Below are positions 1-4,850 of a stretch of 5,829 nucleotides of DNA, in pieces (the first letter of the stretch is position 1; the number at the start of each line of letters is the position of its first letter). Below the pieces are notes generated by a model that saw nothing but the letters and a program-made list of their open reading frames with translations, had not been told where the DNA came from and did not search any database. The stretch lies in contig JAKAMM010000121.1 of NCBI GenBank assembly GCA_021812905.1, positions 1-5,829 of the forward strand, read 5' to 3'. The stretch comes from Chloroflexota bacterium. GTDB lineage: Bacteria > Chloroflexota > Anaerolineae > Anaerolineales > Villigracilaceae. Both the position numbers and the translations under genes were made by a program.

Positions 1-2
1 GC

Positions 3-512
3 CGCGAAGAACTGACCGGCCCGTATTACAACACCAGCCGCGACGGCTTCAAGAATGCAATGGATATTTCTGTGTTTTCGTTCGTTGCGCTGGCGAAAGC
101 CTATCTGCCGATTTTGAACCCGGGCGCGTCGCTGATGTGCATGACCTATTACGGCTCGGTCAAGGTCGCGCCGCATTACAACGTGATGGGCGTGGCCAAA
201 GCGGCGCTCGAAGCGTCGACGCGTTACCTGGCCTATGATCTCGGCCCGCAGAAGATCCGCGTGAACGCCATCTCGGCCGGACCGATCCGCACGCTGGCCG
301 CGGCGGGTGTGGGCGGATTCCGGGACATGTACAAACATTTCGCGGACATCTCGCCGATGCGCGAGAACATCACGATCGAAGACGTGGGCAACGCGGCGGT
401 ATTTTTGGCCTCCCCTCTTTCGGCGCGCATCACCGGCGAAGTCCTGTACGTCGACTCTGGCTTCAACACCGTGGGCGTGCAGATGGGCCCTGAAAAAGGA
501 AATGAAGGATAA
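3..512 (+). CDS. fabI: Enoyl-[acyl-carrier-protein] reductase FabI, 5'-truncated by the window edge
   Basis: The NAD(P)H-dependent enoyl-ACP reductase carries out the last reduction of each fatty-acid elongation cycle in the cytoplasm. Only the C-terminal 169 residues are inside the window; the family is about 255-265 residues long, so roughly 90 N-terminal residues with the nucleotide-binding glycine motif lie to the left. Visible here are the EELTGPYYNTSRDGF stretch, a Tyr (about 147-149), and the catalytic Tyr-x6-Lys in HYNVMGVAK (Tyr at 177-179, Lys at 198-200). The two Tyr are ten residues apart, as with Tyr146/Tyr156 of E. coli FabI. They are followed by the RVNAISAGPIRTLAA segment that lines the substrate loop and by the C-terminal ITGEVLYVDSGFN typical of short-chain dehydrogenases. 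The frame is open from base 3. The gene ends normally in TAA and nothing suggests damage. It is probably unrelated to the accessory genes downstream. Confidence 0.96.
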   Translation, partial: REELTGPYYNTSRDGFKNAMDISVFSFVALAKAYLPILNPGASLMCMTYYGSVKVAPHYNVMGVAKAALEASTRYLAYDLGPQKIRVNAISAGPIRTLAAAGVGGFRDMYKHFADISPMRENITIEDVGNAAVFLASPLSARITGEVLYVDSGFNTVGVQMGPEKGNEG

Positions 513-605
513 AACTTTTTGGCAGACAGATTGCCAGACAATGTGGATTGGGCTGCCGGCTTTGGCGGAAGAGTCGACGGCGGAGTCAATTCTGGAAAAA
601 TCGCA

Positions 606-618
606 GAGTATAATACTC
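606..618 (+). promoter_or_regulatory. Palindromic -10 box, probable promoter/operator of the mntA-like gene
   Basis: A perfect TATAAT hexamer (609-614) lies inside the 13-nt perfect palindrome GAGTATAATACTC. The A of the following ATG is at 621, seven bases after the hexamer, so transcription would start at or within a base or so of the start codon and give a leaderless mRNA. No Shine-Dalgarno sequence is visible before 621. No good -35 box is seen 16-18 bases upstream (the 17-base spacing gives TCAATT). The palindrome over the -10 box is the usual position for a repressor operator in self-regulated toxin-antitoxin operons; which protein would bind it is unknown. Confidence 0.6.
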
Positions 619-620
619 GT

Positions 621-1037
621 ATGAGTTCACGATCACAGAAGATCGAGCAGGTGTGCAGGAAATATCACGTCAAAGCGTTATACGTCTTCGGCAGTCGCGG
701 CGCGGGTATGCTTCAGGCCCTCGAAGATGACGCTTATCGAATTCCGCCTTCAGAAAGCGACCTGGACGTTGGGGTTTTGTCCCCTTCCCCATTTTCGATT
801 GAAAAAAAAGTAAACCTGACATTCGACCTGGAGGAACTTTTCAACGCCTCAGGCGTGGACTTGTTTATGTTGCAGGAGGTGGATGCCTTTCTCGCCTCGA
901 ACATCATTCGCGGCGAGCGTATCTACGCGGAAGATTCCTATCTTGCAGATGAATACGACCTGTTTGTTCTTCGCCGCGCTGGCGATTTGGCCGAATTGGA
1001 ACGCCAGCGCATGGCGATGATCTTACAGGAGGCATGA
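621..1037 (+). CDS. mntA: MNT-domain nucleotidyltransferase, MntA-like antitoxin of a HEPN/MNT pair
   Basis: A 138-residue minimal nucleotidyltransferase. In HEPN/MNT systems the MNT protein neutralises the HEPN toxin; the characterised MntA does so by transferring AMP to the Tyr of the toxin's RX4HXY motif (family knowledge). The sequence shows the nucleotidyltransferase core: VFGSRGAG (about residues 21-28), then the metal-binding pair in SDLDVGV (about 45-51) and a third Asp in VDLFML (about 78-83). The segment between GSR and SDLD is about 20 residues, longer than in the shortest MNT proteins, but both motifs are intact. An open frame extends 34 codons upstream to a TTG at 519, but that part is not protein-like, and ATG 621 fits the family N-terminus and the leaderless promoter. 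The end overlaps the start region of the HEPN gene (ATGATATGATG), so the two are translationally linked. It appears functional although its toxin partner is not. Confidence 0.87.
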   Translation: MSSRSQKIEQVCRKYHVKALYVFGSRGAGMLQALEDDAYRIPPSESDLDVGVLSPSPFSIEKKVNLTFDLEELFNASGVDLFMLQEVDAFLASNIIRGERIYAEDSYLADEYDLFVLRRAGDLAELERQRMAMILQEA

Positions 1038-1038
1038 T

Positions 1039-1497
1039 ATGATGCCGGGAAAAATCTCCAAACGGGTTGTGAGTGATCGTCTCGCCTGAGTGGACCGCAT
1101 GTTGAATGAAATCCGGGCTTTGCCTCTGCAAGCCAAACCTGAATTTATGCAGGATACAAGAAATATTTGGGCGGCGGAATCCTGTCTGCGCCGTGCCCTG
1201 GAGGCCCTCTTTGACCTGGGAAGACATATCCTTGCAAAAGGATTCGGCGAGGCCGTAACCGAGTACAAAGAAATCGCCGTGACTTTGAACAGGCGCAAGA
1301 TCATCTCGGCCAGCGATCTTGGATCGATGCAGAAAATGGCGGGCTACCGCAACCGCCTGGTCCATTTTTATCACGATGTCAGTGCGGACGAAATGTTTGA
1401 AATCTGTACGTCTCACCTGGGGGATGTCGAGCAAATCGTGAACGTCTTACGTGCATGGCTTGCAAATCACCCGGATGCGTTGGACGACACGCTGTAA
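1039..1497 (+). pseudogene. hepT: HEPN-domain toxin (HepT/DUF86-like) interrupted by an in-frame TGA
   Basis: HepT-like HEPN proteins are all-helical ribonucleases that act as toxins with an MNT antitoxin. A strong AGGAGG (1027-1032) sits six bases before ATG 1039, which marks this as the original start. Translation from there reads MMPGKISKRVVSDRLA and meets TGA at 1087-1089; the same frame then continues as VDRMLNEIRALPL... to TAA at 1497. Without the stop, the 152-codon product has normal family length and a continuous first helix (RLA-x-VDRML), so TGG (Trp) changed to TGA is the simplest reading. The remainder is intact, including the catalytic RX4HXY motif as RNRLVHFY. A shorter product could start at GTG 1090, directly after the stop (TGAGTG), or at ATG 1099, by reinitiation; it would lack about 17 residues of helix 1. 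UGA recoding is unlikely because mntA and the DUF5615 remnant end in TGA. A sequencing error cannot be excluded. Confidence 0.83.
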
Positions 1498-1505
1498 TAG
1501 AGATT

Positions 1506-1569
1506 TGATCGGCGTGACCAAGTCCGCCTGCGCGGCGCTGGAGTCGCTTCGAGAAAAGTGCGCAATTGA
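1506..1569 (+). repeat. Direct repeat, copy A (upstream of the DUF433 gene)
   Basis: Bases 1506-1551 match 1992-2037 at 42 of 46 positions (mismatches at 1519, 1522, 1523 and 1542). After 11 poorly matching bases, CAATTGA (1563-1569) recurs at the same offset of 486. The core holds a GC-rich inverted repeat (CCGC-CTGC-GCGG). The repeat begins eight bases after the hepT stop codon. Its tail contributes the first four bases of the TTGACA -35 box of the next gene. It looks like a dispersed intergenic element; without a T-run it is not a convincing terminator. Confidence 0.8.
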
Positions 1570-1594
1570 CATCTAATCTCCTCGGAAGTATGAT
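1566..1594 (+). promoter_or_regulatory. Sigma-70-type promoter of the DUF433/DUF5615 operon
   Basis: TTGACA (1566-1571), a 17-base spacer, then TATGAT (1589-1594). This is nearly consensus with ideal spacing. The predicted start at about 1601 leaves a leader of only about 11 bases that contains the ribosome binding site AAGAGGT (1601-1607) before ATG 1612. Confidence 0.75.
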
Positions 1595-1611
1595 GTTCGC
1601 AAGAGGTAATC

Positions 1612-1839
1612 ATGGTTGAACTTGCTTCTGGAATTACCGTTGACCCTGCCATTCGCTTTGGCAAGCCCGTGATCCGTGGCACGCGCGTCCCTGTGGATAC
1701 AGTCGTGGCGCGTGTCGCGTCTGGAATGGCAGTCAAAGATGTCGCGAATGAATACGGCATCACGGAAAACGATGTCTATAATGCTCTGCGTTATGCCGCG
1801 TTGCGCCTCGCCGAGGAACAGATATGGGCAACGCAGTAG
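1612..1839 (+). CDS. DUF433 family antitoxin
   Basis: A 75-residue protein that matches the DUF433 family over its whole length. DUF433 proteins are small, usually paired with a PIN-like DUF5615 protein, and regarded as the antitoxin of that pair. The signature ITVDPAIRFGKPVIRGTRVPVD (residues 8-29) is followed by the predicted helix-turn-helix part VARVASGMAVKDVANEYG-ITENDVYNALRYAA (about 32-64), which suggests DNA binding and autoregulation (inference). Start ATG 1612 has AAGAGGT five bases upstream and a near-consensus promoter. Its last 16 bases overlap the start of the downstream toxin remnant, the usual tight coupling of such operons. Nothing looks damaged. Confidence 0.9.
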   Translation: MVELASGITVDPAIRFGKPVIRGTRVPVDTVVARVASGMAVKDVANEYGITENDVYNALRYAALRLAEEQIWATQ

Positions 1840-1994
1840 AAATGCGTTTCATAACCGATGAAGATGTCCCCCGTTCTACAGCCCGCGTTCTCCGTGACGC
1901 GGGTTTTGATGCTGTGGACGTGCAGGATGTTGGGAAAAATCTATCAAGACACCTTGCCATAGTTGAAGTTGGCAAAGTTCGCTTGCGCGCATGA
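1824..1994 (+). pseudogene. DUF5615 (PIN-like) toxin remnant with internal in-frame deletion
   Basis: The reading frame gives 56 residues. GAGGA at 1813-1817, six bases before ATG 1824, supports this start; a second ATG lies at 1842 (MRFITDED). The N-terminal part, MRFITDEDVPRSTARVLRDA then GFDAVDVQDVG, is a clear DUF5615 beginning with the first acidic motif (TDED). The next residues, NLSRHLAIVEVGKVRLRA, resemble the C-terminal end of the same family (…L.IVE.G+VR+R). Family members are about 110-120 residues long, so 55-65 residues between Gly37 and Asn39 seem to be missing. The lost part contains the TRD.DF-type second acidic motif of the PIN-like active site, so nuclease activity is not expected. 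It overlaps the DUF433 gene by 16 bases, and its TGA is the first three bases of repeat copy B. Confidence 0.78.
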
Positions 1995-2055
1995 TCGGCG
2001 TGACGAAAGCCGCCTGCGCGGCGCTGGGGTCGCTTCGCAATAAAAAGCCAATTGA
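1992..2055 (+). repeat. Direct repeat, copy B (downstream of the DUF5615 remnant)
   Basis: Second copy of the 46-bp direct repeat (core 1992-2037, tail CAATTGA 2049-2055). It holds a slightly longer inverted repeat than copy A: GCCGC (2009-2013), loop CTGC, GCGGC (2018-2022). It starts exactly at the toxin stop codon and ends 16 bases before the lipoprotein start. The open frame it creates upstream of ATG 2072 (MIGVTKAACAALGS...) is a by-product of the repeat, because copy A encodes a similar string outside any gene. Confidence 0.8.
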
Positions 2056-2071
2056 AATAATGGAGGTGTCT

Positions 2072-2890
2072 ATGAAACGGTGGCTCACCTTGTTTTTATT
2101 CGCCACCCTGCTTGCTACTTGCAGCACACCCGCAGCTGTGACGGATACTCCTTTACCACCCACGGTAACTCTGCAGCCAGCAGAAACCCAAACCCCCACG
2201 CCCGAAGCCACGGCCACGCCCACCGAAACCCCCACGCCGGAAGTAAAACAATTCCCAATTTGCGCACCTGAAAATTTACGTGACTGCGAAATAACGAAAG
2301 AGGAATTGACCAGCTCATATTTCTATTGGTTGCAGGATGAGGCAAAGAAGTTGTCGTGCGGACCAAACATGAGAACTGATGTAAAGATGGAGAATTTTTT
2401 CGGCATTATTATGCCTGATCACACTACTTCACCGCACTTTAGCGTCAAAGGAAGCGAGTTTTTTATTCGTGATTATACGGCGGCGTATTTAAAATATACT
2501 TTGTCTGATGGGACAGTGGTAGATTACGCCATCATGCCGCTCTTTATGTGTGATTTGAAAGACAGAACAAAGGTCTATCCGATTATTACGGTTTATTCTG
2601 CTTATTATCCTCCTTGGAAACAAAATAAGGCGAACGCTATTTTTATTGCAGATGGTATTTGGAGATGGCGTAATGACATGAGAATTACGGCTATTTTACC
2701 GAGTGATGAATTTGTACACGGGCAGCGTGCTGGGATGAAGGACCCTTTGGTCACTGAAATACAGAGTAAATTTCCCGATATGCCGCAGAGGTTTGAGAGT
2801 TTTGTAAAAGGTGACTGGAGCGCGTTGAGTCAGCCAGGGATTGTGGTGTTGAATGATATTGTTACATTCGATGTGCCTTGGTATAAGTAG
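2072..2890 (+). CDS. Predicted lipoprotein with Thr/Pro-rich linker, function unknown
   Basis: A 272-residue exported protein. Residues 1-16 form a short basic-hydrophobic signal (MKRWLTLFLFATLLAT) followed by Cys17, a plausible but imperfect lipobox (LLATC, with Thr before the Cys). Residues 22-57 are a Thr/Pro/Glu linker (QTPTPEATATPTETPTP), which probably spaces the domain from the membrane or wall and is common on Chloroflexota lipoproteins. The globular part (about 60-272) contains Cys64, Cys72, Cys96 and Cys150 and many aromatic residues (YFYW, YSAYYPPW, GIWRWR). I do not recognise the domain. ATG 2072 was chosen because GGAGGT (2062-2067) precedes it closely and the signal peptide starts there; the longer open frame from 1991 is only the repeat. 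It is more AT-rich than the genes to its left. The next gene follows after 38 bases. Confidence 0.82.
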   Translation: MKRWLTLFLFATLLATCSTPAAVTDTPLPPTVTLQPAETQTPTPEATATPTETPTPEVKQFPICAPENLRDCEITKEELTSSYFYWLQDEAKKLSCGPNMRTDVKMENFFGIIMPDHTTSPHFSVKGSEFFIRDYTAAYLKYTLSDGTVVDYAIMPLFMCDLKDRTKVYPIITVYSAYYPPWKQNKANAIFIADGIWRWRNDMRITAILPSDEFVHGQRAGMKDPLVTEIQSKFPDMPQRFESFVKGDWSALSQPGIVVLNDIVTFDVPWYK

Positions 2891-2928
2891 TGCTGGACTT
2901 TGGGAGAGCAGTTTGATTAAATGGATAC

Positions 2929-3468
2929 ATGAAGAGATGGGTGTGGGTTCTTCTGGGGGTTGGTTTGTTGTTAATGGTTTTGTCTGGGGTGTGTTTGTAC
3001 CAATATGGGGGATTAAAATCATTCTTGCAGGCGGTGGTGGCAATCGAGCAATTGCCGGTAGAGAGCAGGCAGCAGTCAAGAGATAATTTTTATAGCGGGG
3101 AACAGAAGAATATATATAGTGGCACACTCGCAGGAGTGACGAAAATAGGAACTCCAAGGATATGGGTATGGGGAGATAGGGGACTAAAAGCTTTTAAAAC
3201 AGATCAATATACTGTGTACTCGTTTTTTAGCGTGTGCAATCAGAAATATTTGCAGATTTTAGCTCAAGTAGGTATCCATTTCGGTGTAAATCAAACAATC
3301 GTTACCGATCTTGATCTCTGGACCCAAAAAGCAAAGCAGGGAGATTTTGTAATAGTAATGATTGCTGGTTCTGAGAATGGCGGAGACTTGGGATATGCTA
3401 GAGAAGTAAAGGCTAATGACTGGTGGGCGTTTATGCCGACAGACATAAAGAAACAATGCGGAAAGTAA
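2929..3468 (+). CDS. Membrane-anchored protein of unknown function
   Basis: A 179-residue protein with one N-terminal hydrophobic segment (about residues 4-24, WVWVLLGVGLLLMVLSGVC) after Met-Lys-Arg. This suggests a signal anchor with the rest outside the cytoplasm. Cys22 is preceded by Val, so it is not a good lipobox. The exported part (about 50-179) has a recognisable rhythm, GTPRIWVWGDRGLKAF - YSFFSVCNQ - TDLDLWTQKAKQGDFVIVMIAG - DWWAFMP, but I do not know the family. Only Cys103 and Cys177 remain in that part, so one disulfide is possible. No good ribosome binding site is seen before ATG 2929 (GGGAGAG at 2902-2908 is too far away). Base content is low: about 40% GC in bases 3301-3360, against about 63% in bases 5401-5460. 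The last 13 bases overlap the next gene, so the two are probably cotranscribed. Confidence 0.75.
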   Translation: MKRWVWVLLGVGLLLMVLSGVCLYQYGGLKSFLQAVVAIEQLPVESRQQSRDNFYSGEQKNIYSGTLAGVTKIGTPRIWVWGDRGLKAFKTDQYTVYSFFSVCNQKYLQILAQVGIHFGVNQTIVTDLDLWTQKAKQGDFVIVMIAGSENGGDLGYAREVKANDWWAFMPTDIKKQCGK

Positions 3469-4850
3469 TCGCAATTATTATAGTTGTAGTTTCTTTTTAC
3501 CTGATAGCGGGATTTGGCAGTAGCGTGCGTGCTGTGACAAATTGTAATCATTGGGATTGTTTTGGAAATTACTGTGATCCGTCCGGTTGTTATCAGAATT
3601 GCGGCTGCAATGATGGTTCCCAGGTGGTAGGAAGTTGTGGCCCTGGATACTATGTATGTAATAACTCTGGCGGCTGTTGCCCGATTGGGAGTAGTGGAGG
3701 GAGCGGGGGCTGGGTAAATCCCACTGTCACGGATGGGTGCTCGCCGTATGGTTTAATTCTGAAATGCGGAACCCCTGACCCTGCTCAATTTGCATGTAAG
3801 TCTCAAGGCGGGTGCTGGGGAGATTGGCCGGGCCCGGTGGGGCAGCCAACAGGAGCTTCATGTAACGATGATCATCCCAACAAACCTCAACACACTGAAT
3901 GCCAGACAAACTGCTGGTGCGAATCTCCCTGCGACGCAAACGCCTGGCAAGCCTGTTCCACTTCCTGCGGATGGGGCGTGCAGTATAACGCCTGCGGAAC
4001 CGCCCGGAGCTGTCAGGTCAATGATCCGAATGTTTGGGGAGGGTGGGGCGTTTGTAGTACCTCCTGCGGCGGGGGGGTGCAATACCGTTACAACGCCTGC
4101 GGGTGGTCCCAGTCCAGGGCCTGCAACACCCAACCCTGCACCTGGTGGCAGGTAAAGGATGCCGATGTTAACACAAACGGCAGTTTGACGAGCTCGGTTC
4201 CTGCAAGTAATTACTTCGGCCTGGTCGGAGCCGGGGGATACCCGGGGATTCCTGCCTACGGCGGGGGAACAAATTTAACTCCTTCAAATGTTTCAGTAAC
4301 CGCTCAAATGGCAAATACCACTGCTATCGGCGCTAAAGTTTACAATTATAGTTATTTTGCAGGATTGATTCCGGCAACTACGGTAATTAATACTGTACCC
4401 ACTAATACTTTTGACCAATCGGCAGTCAACTCGGGGACTATCGATCCTGAAACGGGATATTATTGGTATAAATATGACGGCTCGCTTCATTCCAACCTGG
4501 CATTAACAACCTCTGTGTTAAACATGGGATCAAGAAAAGTAATATTGATGGTAGACAATGCAGACATGGATATAGCAGGAAATATTAATTTGACAAAGGG
4601 ACAGGGGTTTTTAATGGCGATTGTCAAAGGAAACATAGTTGTTGCCCCCGGGGTTGGGGGAGGCAACATGCAAACGGACCTTGGAGGAGCCGCCCGTTCT
4701 TGGCAGCAAAATCTCCTATTGTTTCAAGATTGCCCGCATCACAAACTTATTGACTCCACCAAACCGATACTTGTATTCCTCGTCCCCGCGCATGAAATCG
4801 AATTCGTAGCGGCCATGCTCGCAGGCCCACTGGATCTGGTGTCCGAGTAA
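3456..4850 (+). CDS. Cysteine-rich secreted protein with thrombospondin type-1-like repeats, C-terminus replaced
   Basis: 464 residues from ATG 3456, chosen because the signal sequence starts there (residues 1-26, MRKVIAIIIVVVSFYLIAGF then GSSVRA); an in-frame ATG at 3423 would add 11 polar residues. Residues 30-228 contain 28 cysteines. Near their end are two TSP1-like units: a short one (about 161-186, ANAWQACSTSCGWGVQYNAC) and a fuller one (about 192-228, WGGWGVCSTSCGGGVQYR...C...C), with the W-x2-W-x2-C-S-x2-C-G-x-G-V pattern. From 230 comes WWQVKDADVNTNGSLTSSVP, with GGYPGIPAYGG further on, then a beta-rich stretch to about 400 (DIAGNINL-FLMAIVKGNIVVAPGVGG). I recall similar segments in surface proteins of Patescibacteria and relatives; a search would be needed to confirm this. 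Residues 421-464 are encoded antisense to the convergent acetyltransferase gene and do not look like the expected continuation, so the original 3' end has probably been lost. It is likely cotranscribed with the preceding gene. Confidence 0.78.
   Translation: MRKVIAIIIVVVSFYLIAGFGSSVRAVTNCNHWDCFGNYCDPSGCYQNCGCNDGSQVVGSCGPGYYVCNNSGGCCPIGSSGGSGGWVNPTVTDGCSPYGLILKCGTPDPAQFACKSQGGCWGDWPGPVGQPTGASCNDDHPNKPQHTECQTNCWCESPCDANAWQACSTSCGWGVQYNACGTARSCQVNDPNVWGGWGVCSTSCGGGVQYRYNACGWSQSRACNTQPCTWWQVKDADVNTNGSLTSSVPASNYFGLVGAGGYPGIPAYGGGTNLTPSNVSVTAQMANTTAIGAKVYNYSYFAGLIPATTVINTVPTNTFDQSAVNSGTIDPETGYYWYKYDGSLHSNLALTTSVLNMGSRKVILMVDNADMDIAGNINLTKGQGFLMAIVKGNIVVAPGVGGGNMQTDLGGAARSWQQNLLLFQDCPHHKLIDSTKPILVFLVPAHEIEFVAAMLAGPLDLVSE
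4641..4667. other. Strong inverted repeat near the truncation point
   Basis: GTTGCCCCC (4641-4649) can pair with GGG (4658-4660) and GGCAAC (4662-4667), with one bulged A (4661) and an eight-base loop. It lies inside the coding frame of the cysteine-rich protein, just before the region where family-like sequence ends, and about 50 bases beyond the acetyltransferase stop codon. No T-run follows on either strand, so I do not call it a terminator. Confidence 0.45.

Noticed and set aside
520..536. TGGCA...TGCCA hairpin after fabI as a terminator
   Set aside because: The stem is only five pairs with a seven-base loop, and no T-run follows; the T5 run lies before it.
519..620. Upstream extension of the MNT protein from a TTG at 519
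   Set aside because: The 34 extra residues have no family similarity and the stretch contains the promoter; ATG 621 fits better.
1087..1089. UGA recoded as Trp or another amino acid
   Set aside because: TGA ends the mntA gene and the DUF5615 remnant in the same window, so a changed genetic code is unlikely.
904..1434. Minus-strand open frame opposite mntA and hepT
   Set aside because: It is antisense to two genes with clear family motifs and its translation has no recognisable protein character.
1569..1596. ACATC...GATGT inverted repeat spanning the DUF433 promoter as an operator
   Set aside because: Five-base arms 18 bases apart are expected often by chance and the match does not extend further.
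1991..2071. N-terminal extension of the lipoprotein (MIGVTKAACAALGS...)
   Set aside because: It is the translation of repeat copy B; copy A gives a similar string outside any gene. The ribosome binding site and signal peptide point to ATG 2072.
1876..2235. Minus-strand open frame (MGVSVGVAVASGVGVW...)
   Set aside because: Its low-complexity start is the antisense of the Thr/Pro linker of the lipoprotein; it crosses the toxin remnant and repeat B.
3937..4140. Near-repeated segments in the cysteine-rich gene as a CRISPR or tandem DNA repeat
   Set aside because: The similarity is at protein level (two TSP1-like units) with diverged DNA and no regular spacers.
3790..4155. Overlapping open frames, on both strands, within the cysteine-rich gene
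   Set aside because: They are shadows of a GC-rich, Gly/Cys-coding stretch; the TSP1-like pattern supports only the main frame.
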